64,000 nt of DNA from Sphingobium sp. SYK-6 (GTDB lineage Bacteria; Pseudomonadota; Alphaproteobacteria; Sphingomonadales; Sphingomonadaceae): contig NC_015976.1 in the NCBI RefSeq assembly GCF_000283515.1, positions 3,070,501-3,134,500 on the forward strand, read 5' to 3'. A model generated the notes under the pieces. The model ran no database searches and was not told the DNA's origin. It saw only the letters and a list, made by a program, of their open reading frames with translations. Position 1 is the stretch's first letter, and the number at the start of each line of letters is the position of its first letter. A program made the translations under genes and the position numbers. This document shows, one piece after another, positions 8,348 to 17,196 of this stretch.

Positions 8348-8893
8348 TCAGCTGCTCGCGCCGATCAGCGCGCGGGCATCCTGGATCATCTGCTTGTTCG
8401 TCGCCCGCAGCTTCAGGTTTCGCATGATGACGACCGTCAGCATCCCGATCGCGCCGAGAATGAGCAGAAGCTCGCCGCCCAGGAGATAGCCAAGACCGCC
8501 GCCCACCAGCACGGCGAGGATCAGCATGCCGCATCCATTGCCGCCCGCCACGTCGATGACGCCGTTGTAGACGCGCTCGTCATTGCTCGCGTGGTTCCGG
8601 AACAGGACGGGATAGCCGCTTGTCGTGCCCCGGCGCCTGACATAGACCACGCTGGCGGATTGCCCGTCCCGCAGCGGCACGGCGCCGGTCAGCGAGATCG
8701 CCGCTTCCTTGCCGCCGTCGACAAGGAAGAACTCGTTGCGCGTCGTGACATGGGTGCTGATGTTGACGGGCGTGTTGTTGTGGCCGCCGCTGCCGCTCAC
8801 GCGGCTCTCGCTCCAGGTCTTCACCCCCGCGGCGGAGCCATGCTCCCGCCACAGCTCGAAATCATCCACGCTCACATTGAAGAAGGATATCAT
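8348..8893 (-). CDS. Uncharacterised membrane protein
   Basis: A 181-residue protein of unknown family. Residues ~1-110 are soluble and mostly beta-like (MISFFNVSVDDFELWREHG, then RNEFFLVDGGKEAAISLTG). Two hydrophobic segments follow, GCGMLILAVLVGGGLGYLLG and LLLILGAIGMLTVVIM, and a short basic tail. It is the last gene before a strong terminator. It may be expressed with the two lipoprotein genes upstream on the same strand, though a 67-base gap separates them. No function can be assigned. Confidence 0.75.
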   Translation of the reverse strand: MISFFNVSVDDFELWREHGSAAGVKTWSESRVSGSGGHNNTPVNISTHVTTRNEFFLVDGGKEAAISLTGAVPLRDGQSASVVYVRRRGTTSGYPVLFRNHASNDERVYNGVIDVAGGNGCGMLILAVLVGGGLGYLLGGELLLILGAIGMLTVVIMRNLKLRATNKQMIQDARALIGASS

Positions 8894-8960
8894 CCGCCCT
8901 TTCCTCCACTTCCCTCACCCCGCGCGACCGGCTGGCCGCCTCCCGGACCCGTGCCGGGCC

Positions 8961-9737
8961 TCATTGCGGCACCGTCACGCGGGCAATGGTGGTGCCCGAA
9001 TTGTTGTTCTTGAGTTCGTAGGAGATCACGCGCGCGCGGATCGTGCCGCCATCCCGTTCCGGCGCCGCGCCGGTGATCTGCAGCAGCGCGTCCACGGCGA
9101 CGGCGGACGGGTACTGGATGCGATCCCGGATGGACTGGGCCTCGACCTGCGGGACGCTCCAGCGCTGCGCGGCCTGCGCATTGTCGAACTTCACATGGAT
9201 GCGCTCGCCCGAGCGATTGAAGATGAGCGACGAACTGGGCGCGAAGACCCGCACGCTATATTCGCCGTAGCTCGGATCATAATCGCTGAGATTGGCATTC
9301 GACGTGATGCGAAGCCGCCCGACATCCTTGACCGACTGCAGGCCGGACGCGAACCGGGCGCGAACCGCCTCACGCGCGGCCGCCTTGTCGGCGGGCGCCG
9401 CAGTGCGCACGCTCATGTCATCCTCCACCCATTTGTCGATGGGCGGCTGCAGGCCGGTGAGGCTGTAATAGAGCATCACCATCGCGAAATCGTCCGGCGC
9501 GGTCAGCTCGCCCGTGCGCGCGGCGATCTCGGCCGGCACCGGCGGCGCCGCTGGCGTGGCGGCCTCCGCCGGAGGCGCACCTGCGACTGGCGAGGACAAG
9601 GCATCGCCCCCGGCCGGCACGGCGGAGGGATCGGTCTGGTTGTCGCTCCCGGACTCGACCACCGAGCAGGCGGCGAGCAGTGCGAGCGTTGCCAGCGCCG
9701 GCACGAACGCCCGGCGGTGCGCGATACCCCCGCTCAC
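8961..9737 (-). CDS. Probable lipoprotein, unknown function
   Basis: A 258-residue protein with an N-terminal signal ending in a lipobox-like LLAAC around residue 23, so it is probably lipid-anchored in the envelope. A Pro/Ala/Gly-rich linker (residues ~35-70) leads to a folded region beginning TGELTAPDDFAMVMLYYSLTG and including VRVFAPSSSLIFNRSGERI. The start is GTG at 9737 and overlaps the upstream stop (GTGA), so translation is coupled to the preceding lipoprotein. Function unknown; it belongs to the envelope cluster opposite the kinase gene. Confidence 0.75.
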   Translation of the reverse strand: MSGGIAHRRAFVPALATLALLAACSVVESGSDNQTDPSAVPAGGDALSSPVAGAPPAEAATPAAPPVPAEIAARTGELTAPDDFAMVMLYYSLTGLQPPIDKWVEDDMSVRTAAPADKAAAREAVRARFASGLQSVKDVGRLRITSNANLSDYDPSYGEYSVRVFAPSSSLIFNRSGERIHVKFDNAQAAQRWSVPQVEAQSIRDRIQYPSAVAVDALLQITGAAPERDGGTIRARVISYELKNNNSGTTIARVTVPQ

Positions 9738-10708
9738 AGCTTGGGCCTCGCGGCGCCCTGATCGGCCTGCTGCAATTCGCTGGCCTGCCGCTCCTCATCG
9801 GCACGCGCCAGGGCCTGCTCGGTATTCTCGATGGCGGCATAGCCCGAGGCGCCGTTCTGCGATGCCACTGCCAGACTGTGCGCCAGCCCCGGATTGTCCC
9901 TGGAGCGCCCGATGTCGGCCGCCACCGTCACCCCGCAATCGGGGGACAGGCTGGAGCCGGAATCGGGCGAGGGATTGACGGTGCAGCTGTGGTAGAGTGG
10001 CGAGGTTTCCGTGACGAGGCGCCCGGTCGGATCATATTTCCATGAGAGCGAGCGGCGGGGACCATTGTCCGCCTGGCTGGTCGGCGTGCCATATTTGGCG
10101 ATGAGCGCCTGCTCCACGCTCGCCACCGTCGGCGATTGCCCCTCCGGATAATATTCCTCGCGCGCGACCGAGATCACCCGCTCCTGCCCCGGCAGGCCCA
10201 TCGTGCCGACATAATAGCGGGTCTGGCCCGGCTGGAGCGGCGCCTCATAGGCATTGTTGGCGCGGCGCATGGCGTCGCGCTGCATCTCGCGGACGATCTC
10301 CTGCCCCGTCTTCTCCACTCGCGCCTCGGCGAACTTCGCATCGAACCCGTGGCGGATCTTCGCGCCGTGAGTCTCGATGCGGTATTTGCGCGAGCTATTC
10401 TCGGTGACGACCAGCATGGGATTGTCGCACTGGACGACATTGGCTGCCTCGTCCCAGCTCATGCCGGGGCGTACGCCGACCACGTCGTCGACCGGCGCGC
10501 CGGCCGGGCGCTGCGTTGCGATGCGCGGCGGGCAGGAGACATTGCCCCGGGTCGCTTCCGCCACTTCCTCGGCCGAGGCATTGCCCGAAAGCGTGCGGCC
10601 CGCCGCGCCGGACTCGTCGCCGGCCTCCGCTCCGTCGCCGTCACCGCTACCGCCGCCGCATCCGGCGAGCGCCAGCGCCATGGCCGAACACATAATGAGT
10701 CGCTTCAC
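9734..10708 (-). CDS. Probable lipoprotein, unknown function
   Basis: A 324-residue protein starting KRLIMCSAMALALAGCGGG, a signal with lipobox LAGC, followed by a Gly/Asp-rich linker. I chose the GTG at 10708 because GGAGGACAGGATC stands just upstream; an in-frame ATG at 10726 lies on the other side of that ribosome site and is less likely. The mature part has Cys residues at CPPR, VQCDNP and HSCTV that could pair in the periplasm. An E. coli-type family assignment was not possible. It overlaps the next lipoprotein gene by four bases. Confidence 0.75.
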   Translation of the reverse strand: MKRLIMCSAMALALAGCGGGSGDGDGAEAGDESGAAGRTLSGNASAEEVAEATRGNVSCPPRIATQRPAGAPVDDVVGVRPGMSWDEAANVVQCDNPMLVVTENSSRKYRIETHGAKIRHGFDAKFAEARVEKTGQEIVREMQRDAMRRANNAYEAPLQPGQTRYYVGTMGLPGQERVISVAREEYYPEGQSPTVASVEQALIAKYGTPTSQADNGPRRSLSWKYDPTGRLVTETSPLYHSCTVNPSPDSGSSLSPDCGVTVAADIGRSRDNPGLAHSLAVASQNGASGYAAIENTEQALARADEERQASELQQADQGAARPKL

Positions 10709-10776
10709 GATCCTGTCCTCCTTCATGCGTGAGATTTGTCGGCCGACCCGGCCGCGCCGCCTCGGCCCCGTGCCTC

Positions 10777-11682
10777 TCAGCCCCGTGCCGCCAGCGGATT
10801 TCGAACGATGCCGAGCGCGGCCAGCACCAGCGCGACGCCGATGAGGCCTATCAGCCATGTGCCGATCGCCACCGATATCGCGGCTTCGAGATTGGCCGAG
10901 ACCATCGCCCCGATCGCATTCTCGCCCGCGCCGGCGAATGTCACGATCGACTGCCGATAGGCGAAGACGGCGATCGCCGTGACGATCGAGACCCCGCCCG
11001 TGACGAGCGCGATCGTCCGCGTGGCCTTGCCCATCCAGCAGAACCACAGGAGCACGGCGGCGAGCAGCGGCACCAGCCAGCGCAGACCGAGCAGGGCATT
11101 GGCCGTCCTCGCCATGCGCGCGGCGCTCAGCCGGGCCTCCATGCTGGCGCGCGCTTCTGCGACGCGCTGCAGGGCGGGCCCATTGTCGATCGGCATGCCG
11201 CCAAAACCGGTCATGGGCCGCTGCAACCTGGCTTCCCGCGCATCGAGTTCCGCCAGCGCACGCTCAGCGCCCGCGACATTGCCGTTGCCGAGAAACGGAT
11301 TGGCGCTCACTTGCCGTTGCAGCGTGCCGAGGCTCCAGAGCGAGAAGCTGCCCTGGATGGTGCTCACCATCGGCAGCAGGGTCGCGACCAGCAGCAGCGC
11401 CGCCAGCGGAAAGACCAGCGTCGTCATCGCCAACTCGCGGATCTTCTGCACGGCGGGCGAGGCAGCAAGGTGCGACAGGTCGACGGGCACCTCAAGGCCC
11501 TTCCCCACCGGATAGATCTCCGTCGCGACTCCCGACATCGGCTCGAAGTCGACTGTCAGGCCATTCTGAATGGCTTGCTGCCCCCGCCATTGCGCGGCGA
11601 CGAACGTGAACCGCTCGCCGCTCTCGCTCGTGATCGCTCCCGACCCGGTCGATGCATCGAAGCCCAGTATCCTGCCCTTCAT
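10777..11682 (-). CDS. Membrane protein with cold-shock-like N-terminal domain
   Basis: A 301-residue protein. Residues 1-60 (MKGRILGFDASTGSGAITSE, then RFTFVAAQW and VDFEP) resemble the small OB-fold cold-shock domain found fused to membrane domains. About four hydrophobic segments follow, including LVFPLAALLLVATLLPMV, WLVPLLAAVLLWFCWM, TIALVTGGVSIVTAIAVFAY and WLIGLIGVALVLAALGIV. The ATG at 11682 has GGGGGACAG upstream. It is divergent from the winged-helix kinase gene across a gap holding a 24-bp palindrome, and is probably first of the envelope gene group. Function unknown. Confidence 0.75.
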   Translation of the reverse strand: MKGRILGFDASTGSGAITSESGERFTFVAAQWRGQQAIQNGLTVDFEPMSGVATEIYPVGKGLEVPVDLSHLAASPAVQKIRELAMTTLVFPLAALLLVATLLPMVSTIQGSFSLWSLGTLQRQVSANPFLGNGNVAGAERALAELDAREARLQRPMTGFGGMPIDNGPALQRVAEARASMEARLSAARMARTANALLGLRWLVPLLAAVLLWFCWMGKATRTIALVTGGVSIVTAIAVFAYRQSIVTFAGAGENAIGAMVSANLEAAISVAIGTWLIGLIGVALVLAALGIVRNPLAARG

Positions 11683-11730
11683 GTCGCTGTCCCCCTTCAC
11701 CGACTGCGCCCGACCGACCGATCGCTGGCG

Positions 11731-11754
11731 GTCCATCCGCCCGGCCGGATGGAC
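11731..11754. promoter_or_regulatory. 24-bp palindrome between divergent genes
   Basis: GTCCATCCG-N6-CGGATGGAC is a perfect inverted repeat in the 154-base gap between the cold-shock-like membrane gene and the winged-helix kinase gene. Its position fits an operator for either divergent promoter, possibly bound by the winged-helix protein itself (inference). Confidence 0.55.
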
Positions 11755-11836
11755 ATGAAGGACATGGCGGGTTGCGCGACGGGCGTCTTGATGGAATTCT
11801 CAAGATATTCTGAAGTCATGGTGATGTGGGGGCAGC

Positions 11837-14575
11837 ATGGAAGAAGGAGCCGGGGAACGGCCTGAAACGACCCGTCGTCGGCGGCGGCGCTGGACATTCG
11901 GCACGGTCGTGTTCGACGAGGCGAGCTGGACGCTGCTGGTCGACGGGGCACCGGTCACGCTCGAGGCCAAGCCGCTCGAACTGCTGCTGGAACTCTGCCT
12001 GCGCGCCGGCGAAACCGTCTCCAAGGACGAGTTGCTCGACACGGTGTGGAACGGCATCAACGTCGTCGAAAGCTCCATCCCCACGGCCATCGCCAAGCTG
12101 CGGCGCGCGCTCGGCCCGCGCAATCAGGACGCGATCGCCACGGTCACGCGCATCGGCTATCGGCTCGCCGCGCCCGTCACCGTCGAGACGCTGACCACGC
12201 CGGCGCCGCCACGCTTCGCCTTCACGCCCGGCGACATCGTGCCCGGCCGCCCGCAATGGCGCCTGATCGAGCCGCTCGGCGACAAGCCCGAGAACGACGT
12301 CTGGCGCAGCCGGCACGAGAAGACCGGCGAGACACGCGTCTTCAAGTTCGCCGACACGCCCGACGGCCTGCGCCAGCTCCGGCGCGAGGCCATGGTCGCC
12401 CGGCTGCTGCTTTCCGCGCTGGGGCCGGACGGGCCTTTCGTCCCGCTGCTCGAATGGAATTTCGAGACCGCGCCTTATTTTCTGGAGAGTCGCGACAGCG
12501 GCATGAGCCTCATCGACTGGGCCCGGGCGGCAGGCGACCTCAAGGCCATTCCGCTTGCCAGGCGCATCGAGATCGCCGCGCGCAGTGCCCGGGCGCTGGC
12601 GGCGGTGCATGACGTGGGCGTGCTGCACAAGGATGTGAAGCCCGCCAATATCCTGATCGAGGCGGCCGGCAACGACGCGCGCGTCCGCCTCGCCGATTTC
12701 GGCAGCGGACAGGTGGTCGACGAGGATCTGCTCAGCCCCTATGCCATCACGCCGCAGCCCGCCGATGCCTCGGGCGATCCGGGCCTTTCCGGCACGCCTT
12801 TCTATCGCGCGCCGGAACTGGCGGTGGGCTCCGTGCCGACGGTCAAGTCGGACGTCTATTCCATGGGCCTCATCCTGTTCCAGCTCGCGGTGGGCGATTT
12901 CGGCCGCGTGCCGGCTCCCGGCTGGGAGCGCGAGATCGAGGACCCGCTGCTGCGCGAGGACATCGCGGCCGCGGCCGCCGGCAATCCCGCCGAGCGGATC
13001 GACTCTGCCGCCCTGCTCGCCGACCGGCTCGAGCGGATCGAGGAGCGGCGGCAGGACGCAGCGGCGGCCGAGGCGGCAGCGCAGCGCTTCGAGGATCTGG
13101 CGCGGCAGGATACGCGGCGGCGTGCTCGCCGGCCATGGGTGCTTGCGGCCAGCGCGGCGGCGGCGGTCGGCATCATCGCCACGTCCGCCGCGGCCTTCAT
13201 TGCCGCCGAGCAGCGGGACGAAGCGCGGCACCAGCGCGAGATCGCCGAAGCGTCCTACAGCTTCCTCATCGACGATCTTCTGGGCCGCGCCGATCCGGCC
13301 AAGGCGTCCTCCGCCGAGGAGACGATCGCCGAGGCATCCCGTCGCGCCAGCGCCGAGATCGATATCCGCTTCCGCGCGGCGCCCCTGATCGCCGGGCGGC
13401 TGCATGCCGCGCTCGCGCGCGCCTTCGACCAGCGCACCGACCTTGCCGCTGCCCGCGTCGAATATGCCAAGGCGGACGCGGCTTATGGCCGTGCCGGAAA
13501 CGCGGGCCGGCAGGAACAGGCGATCACCCGGCTGCATCTGGCCGAGATGGAAGCGCTGAGCGGAGACCCGAACCTGCTGCCCAATGCCCGCAAACTGCTC
13601 GCCGGGGCACGCGGGATGCTGGGCACGGCCAGCGGCGTCCCGGCGGTCTGGCTCGCCTCGACCGAAGGCTCGATCGCGCTGGCATCCGAGGATGTGCCGG
13701 CTGCCGGCGTCGCTTTCCGGCGCGCCTCGGAGATCGCCGAGACCCTGCCGGACGACTTCACACTGCGGCAGCGGCTGAACATGCGCCAGCGCGTCGCCTT
13801 CATGGCGATCCGCATGGGCGACGGCGCCGAGGCCGCGCGGCAATTCCGCCCGCTCGTCGAGGAATTCACCCGGCTGAGTGGGCCCGAAAGCCCGGACGCG
13901 CTGAACATCCGCCTCAATCTCATCCAGGCGCTGATGATCCAGAAGCGCCATGCCGAGGTCGTGGAAGCCGCCACCGCGCTCCTGCCGCTGATGGAAAAGC
14001 GCTACGGCATCCGTCACCGCCGCACCATGCAGCTGCTTGCGGTGCGCCAGCAATCGCTCGGCAGTCTGGAACGCTATGCCGAGGCGGCGGCCGATGGGGA
14101 GCGCGTGTGGCGCACTTCGGCCGAGCATGAGGGCGCCAACGCGTTCCAGGCCATTGCCGGGCGCGCGGACACGGCGACGTCCCAGTGCCGCGCCGGGCTG
14201 CATGATGCCGGCATCGCCAATGCCCGTGCCGCCGCGCAGGCCGCGCGCGCCGTCCCGGGGCCGGAGACCGCGCTTTCCATGGGCGTGCGGGCTGCTCTCG
14301 CCGATTGCCTCATCGCCGCCGGAAGACCGGGCGAGGCCGGGCCGCTGCTCGCCGGCATCGACCGCCGCAAAGTCTCCGAACTGGTCGGCGATCAGGACTG
14401 GCCAGCCAATCTCGACCTGGCCCTGGCCGAAGTGGCGCTGGCCGCCGGCGACCGGGCCGAGGCACAGCAACGGCTGGCAGCGGCGCGGCCGGTCTTCGCG
14501 AACAGCGCGGCCGATCCCTACCAGTCGCGCAAGCTGGCAGCGCTGGAGCAGACCCTGACGCTGGCTTCCCGCTGA
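11837..14575 (+). CDS. Winged-helix DNA-binding / Ser-Thr protein kinase / TPR fusion, membrane-anchored
   Basis: A 912-residue protein. Residues 19-112 form an OmpR/CadC-type winged helix (LEAKPLELLLELCLRAGE, then TVTRIGYRL). Residues ~141-402 are a Hanks-type kinase: Lys170 in RVFKF, a helix-C Glu in RREAM, catalytic loop HKDVKPAN (D266, K268, N271), D287FG and A325PE. The Gly-rich loop is degenerate (EPLGDKPENDVW). A coiled linker and one membrane helix (434-457) follow, then ~450 residues of TPR-like helices. The topology predicts DNA binding and kinase inside and TPR outside the inner membrane. GGGGGC precedes the ATG. It is divergent from the four envelope genes, which are its likely targets. 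Confidence 0.88.
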   Translation: MEEGAGERPETTRRRRRRWTFGTVVFDEASWTLLVDGAPVTLEAKPLELLLELCLRAGETVSKDELLDTVWNGINVVESSIPTAIAKLRRALGPRNQDAIATVTRIGYRLAAPVTVETLTTPAPPRFAFTPGDIVPGRPQWRLIEPLGDKPENDVWRSRHEKTGETRVFKFADTPDGLRQLRREAMVARLLLSALGPDGPFVPLLEWNFETAPYFLESRDSGMSLIDWARAAGDLKAIPLARRIEIAARSARALAAVHDVGVLHKDVKPANILIEAAGNDARVRLADFGSGQVVDEDLLSPYAITPQPADASGDPGLSGTPFYRAPELAVGSVPTVKSDVYSMGLILFQLAVGDFGRVPAPGWEREIEDPLLREDIAAAAAGNPAERIDSAALLADRLERIEERRQDAAAAEAAAQRFEDLARQDTRRRARRPWVLAASAAAAVGIIATSAAAFIAAEQRDEARHQREIAEASYSFLIDDLLGRADPAKASSAEETIAEASRRASAEIDIRFRAAPLIAGRLHAALARAFDQRTDLAAARVEYAKADAAYGRAGNAGRQEQAITRLHLAEMEALSGDPNLLPNARKLLAGARGMLGTASGVPAVWLASTEGSIALASEDVPAAGVAFRRASEIAETLPDDFTLRQRLNMRQRVAFMAIRMGDGAEAARQFRPLVEEFTRLSGPESPDALNIRLNLIQALMIQKRHAEVVEAATALLPLMEKRYGIRHRRTMQLLAVRQQSLGSLERYAEAAADGERVWRTSAEHEGANAFQAIAGRADTATSQCRAGLHDAGIANARAAAQAARAVPGPETALSMGVRAALADCLIAAGRPGEAGPLLAGIDRRKVSELVGDQDWPANLDLALAEVALAAGDRAEAQQRLAAARPVFANSAADPYQSRKLAALEQTLTLASR

Positions 14576-14619
14576 GGCTTAGGCGGCATGAAACGTCGCG
14601 GACCATGAGGACGCCGGGA

Positions 14620-14748
14620 GCGCGCTTTTCAGTCCTTTTCGTTTGTCATCCCGAACTCGATCCGGGATCCCGCTGCCTTGAAAAATCGCCGGGCCAGCAG
14701 GTTTGAGAAACAGGAAGAAGCGGAATCCCGGATCGAGTCCAGGATGAC
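14620..14748. repeat. REP-like inverted pair
   Basis: Arms at 14645-14674 (starting GTCATCCCGAACTCGATCC) and 14719-14748 are near-perfect inverted copies about 44 bases apart. The left arm plus its flank GCGCGCTTTTCA matches the element at 2622-2693. This fills part of the gap 14576-14909; I saw no gene in the rest of that gap. Confidence 0.75.
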
Positions 14749-14909
14749 CTCGTTCATGACGATATGGCGTGCCGCCGTGGTCGCGAATGTGTCCACGCCG
14801 CCCAGTCCCGCACGCCCCTATAATCGTCGAAGCCGGGCGGCACGGGGCAGCCCGGCTTCGCGAGATTGGCAGCGCGGCGCCGTTTCAGCCGCGTCGTGCC
14901 GGCGCCTGC

Positions 14910-15740
14910 TCAGCTTTCGATGAAAGCGAGCAGATCGGCATTGATGGTGTCCGCATTCACGGTCGCCATGCCGTGGGGGAGCCCCGGATAGACCTTGAGC
15001 TCGCCCTTGCCGAGCAGGTCGATGCCAAGCCGTGCGCTGTGGTCGATGGGGACGATCTGATCGTCATCGCCATGCATGAGCAGCGTCGGCACGTCGATCG
15101 CCTTGAGATCGTCCGTGAAGTCGGTCTCGGAGAAGGCCTTGATCCCGTCATAATGGGCCTTGGCGCTGCCCATCATGCCCTGCCGCCACCAATTGTCGAC
15201 CACGGCGGGAAGCACTTTCGCGCCGGGGCGGTTGAAGCCGTAGAACGGCCCGGATGCGACATCCCGATAGAAGCTCGCGCGGTCGGCCGCGAGCGCGGCG
15301 CGGAAGCCGTCGAACACCTCGATGGGCAATCCGCCGGGATAGGCCGGGGTGTTCAGCATGATCGGCGGCACGGCACCGATCAGCACGGCCTTCGCCACGC
15401 GGCCCGCCCCGGCGCGCGCCACATAATGGGCGACTTCACCGCCGCCGGTGGAGTGGCCGACATGGATCGCGCCCCGCAGGTCCAGCGCCTCGACCACGGC
15501 CGCCGCGTCGGCTGCGTAATGGTCCATGTCATGACCATCGGCCACCTGCGAGGAGCGACCATGGCCACGGCGATCATGCGCGATCACGCGGTAGCCCTTG
15601 TTCACGAAGAACAGCATCTGCGCATCCCAGTCGTCCGCGCTGAGCGGCCAGCCATGATGGAACATGATCGGCTGGGCGTCCTTCGGGCCCCAGTCCTTGT
15701 AGAAAATCTCAACACCGTCCTTGGTCGTTACGTAAGCCAT
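14910..15740 (-). CDS. Alpha/beta hydrolase, haloperoxidase/arylesterase type
   Basis: A 276-residue cytoplasmic protein with the non-heme 'chloroperoxidase' family look: [19 protein letters not shown], oxyanion [15 protein letters not shown], nucleophile elbow GHSTGGG, acid HGDDDQIVP and catalytic His in PHGMATV. Such enzymes are serine esterases or perhydrolases. The ATG at 15740 has GGAGACAGGACC upstream; the longer in-frame start overlaps the previous gene. It lies downstream of the secreted hydrolase, and both are divergent from the MarR gene. Confidence 0.9.
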   Translation of the reverse strand: MAYVTTKDGVEIFYKDWGPKDAQPIMFHHGWPLSADDWDAQMLFFVNKGYRVIAHDRRGHGRSSQVADGHDMDHYAADAAAVVEALDLRGAIHVGHSTGGGEVAHYVARAGAGRVAKAVLIGAVPPIMLNTPAYPGGLPIEVFDGFRAALAADRASFYRDVASGPFYGFNRPGAKVLPAVVDNWWRQGMMGSAKAHYDGIKAFSETDFTDDLKAIDVPTLLMHGDDDQIVPIDHSARLGIDLLGKGELKVYPGLPHGMATVNADTINADLLAFIES

Positions 15741-15778
15741 GGTCCTGTCTCCGTCCTTCGAGGTTGATGAGGTAGCCG

Positions 15779-16582
15779 TCATTTGTTGCGGTTTGTCGTT
15801 TGCGAGAGGCTGCGCGCTGCGTCGTCGATCACGTCGGCGACCGCGGCCGGCTGGGTAATGAAAGCGGCGTGGCTCCCGGGGATCTCGACAATCGTCGCCC
15901 CGATGCGCCGCGCCATGCCGGACAGCATGCCTTCCCCGAACGCGCGATCCTCGGTCGCGATGATCGCCCAGCTCGGCCTGGAACGCCAGGCGGCATTCTT
16001 CAGGCGGGTCTCGAAGGCGGACATGCGGATGGGGACCTGCGAATCCCGCAGGAACGCGGCGTCCGCATCGGCGAGATCGGCCGCGAAGCCGGACTGGAAG
16101 CGATCGGGACGCACGACGCCAAATCCATCCGTGCCGACATCGATGACGAACTGCGACGCGGCCGGATAGCCTTCATACTGGCCGGCGGTATTCTCGCCCG
16201 CGTCGGGCGCCAGCGCGGAAAGATAAACCAGCCCGGCGACCTTGGGATGCACACCTGCCTCGGTGATCACCGTCCCGCCCCAGCTGTGGCCGACCAGAAT
16301 GGCGGGGCCGTTCTGCCCGGAGAGAACCCGATCGGTCGCCGCGACATCGTCCTCCAGCGAGGTGAGCGGGTTCTGCACGATGCTGACGCGGTAGCCCCGC
16401 GCTGTCAGATCCTCGTAAACGCCACGCCAGCCGGAGCCGTCGACGAACGCGCCATGCACCAGCACGACGTTGCGCACGGACTGGTCGGCGGGGATCGCCC
16501 GCACGGGCTGCGCCTGCACGCCACCGGCGAGAGCCCCCGCCACGGCGGCCGCGATCATCATTTTGCGAACCTTGTCGATCAT
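15779..16582 (-). CDS. Exported alpha/beta hydrolase
   Basis: A 267-residue protein with an N-terminal signal peptide ([17 protein letters not shown], cleavage near VQA-Q). Catalytic features: [10 protein letters not shown] oxyanion region, nucleophile GHSWGG, and a C-terminal His in PGSHAAFI. The ATG at 16582 follows GGAGATTCCC; an ATG at 16594 is the alternative but lies across that site. It is predicted periplasmic. The gap to the MarR gene contains a palindrome array, so it is probably controlled by that regulator. Confidence 0.88.
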   Translation of the reverse strand: MIDKVRKMMIAAAVAGALAGGVQAQPVRAIPADQSVRNVVLVHGAFVDGSGWRGVYEDLTARGYRVSIVQNPLTSLEDDVAATDRVLSGQNGPAILVGHSWGGTVITEAGVHPKVAGLVYLSALAPDAGENTAGQYEGYPAASQFVIDVGTDGFGVVRPDRFQSGFAADLADADAAFLRDSQVPIRMSAFETRLKNAAWRSRPSWAIIATEDRAFGEGMLSGMARRIGATIVEIPGSHAAFITQPAAVADVIDDAARSLSQTTNRNK

Positions 16583-16596
16583 GGGAATCTCCATTC

Positions 16597-16668
16597 AATC
16601 GGATGCGATTAGATCGTGTGCGATTTATATAGTCGACTCACATGGAGCGAGTCAATCGCTTGCGATTG
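16597..16668. promoter_or_regulatory. Palindrome array, probable MarR/OhrR operator
   Basis: AATCGGATGCGATT at 16597-16610, a further half-site TGCGATT at 16618, and the perfect CAATCGC-TT-GCGATTG at 16653-16668 lie in the 125-base gap between the exported hydrolase and MarR genes. A TATATAG box (16626) sits between them. The repeated GCGATT half-site suggests binding by the adjacent dimeric regulator. Confidence 0.65.
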
Positions 16669-16707
16669 AATTGCGCGCGACTATGTAGAGGCTGACTGCA
16701 ACCTCTT

Positions 16708-17196
16708 GTGCGAGACCGGATTTTGACGAAGAGCGATGACCTGCCCGAGCCCGAACTGGCCGCGAAGCTGCCCGATTTTCTCTGTTTTGCGGTCTATTCG
16801 GCCAATCTCGCCTTTCACCGGGCCTACAAGCCGCTGTTCGACGAACTCGGGCTGACCTACCCGCAATATGCGGCCCTGATCGCGCTCAACGAGGAAGGCG
16901 ACCAGACCGTGAGCCAGCTCGGCGAGAAGCTGTTCCTCGAGTCGAGCACCCTGACGCCGATGCTCAAGCGCCTGGAGGCCTCCGGCTATGTGACGCGCCG
17001 CCGTGACACGCAGGACGAGCGACAGGTCCGCGTGAACCTCACCCCGCAGGGCAAGGCGATGTTCGAGAAGGCATTTTGCGGCCGCGAGACCGTGCTGGAA
17101 GCGACGGGGCTCGAACCGGAACCCTATGTGCGCCTCCAGAACGACCTGATCCGGTTGCGGGACAATCTGCTCGCGGCGGCCGCCTCAAGGAAGTGA
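16708..17196 (+). CDS. MarR family regulator, OhrR-like redox sensor
   Basis: A 162-residue winged-helix protein. LCFAVYSANLAFHRAYKPLF and LGLTYPQYAALIAL match OhrR closely, including the reactive Cys at residue 26. A second Cys (C124, FCGRE) is near where two-Cys OhrR proteins place the resolving Cys. The wing/recognition region is STLTPMLKRLEASGYVTRRR with DERQVRV. Known OhrR proteins release DNA on oxidation by organic peroxides. Start is GTG 16708 or TTG 16723. No ohr gene is adjacent; the divergent genes are hydrolases, so the inducer may differ. Confidence 0.88.
   Translation: MRDRILTKSDDLPEPELAAKLPDFLCFAVYSANLAFHRAYKPLFDELGLTYPQYAALIALNEEGDQTVSQLGEKLFLESSTLTPMLKRLEASGYVTRRRDTQDERQVRVNLTPQGKAMFEKAFCGRETVLEATGLEPEPYVRLQNDLIRLRDNLLAAAASRK

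Noticed and set aside
10709..11047. N-terminal extension of the lipoprotein frame at 9734
   Set aside because: A signal peptide with lipobox and ribosome site begins at 10708; the extension is antisense-like composition.
11816..14470. 884-codon minus-strand ORF antisense to the kinase fusion
   Set aside because: The plus strand has intact kinase motifs; the minus frame has only Arg/Gly/Asp-rich sequence.
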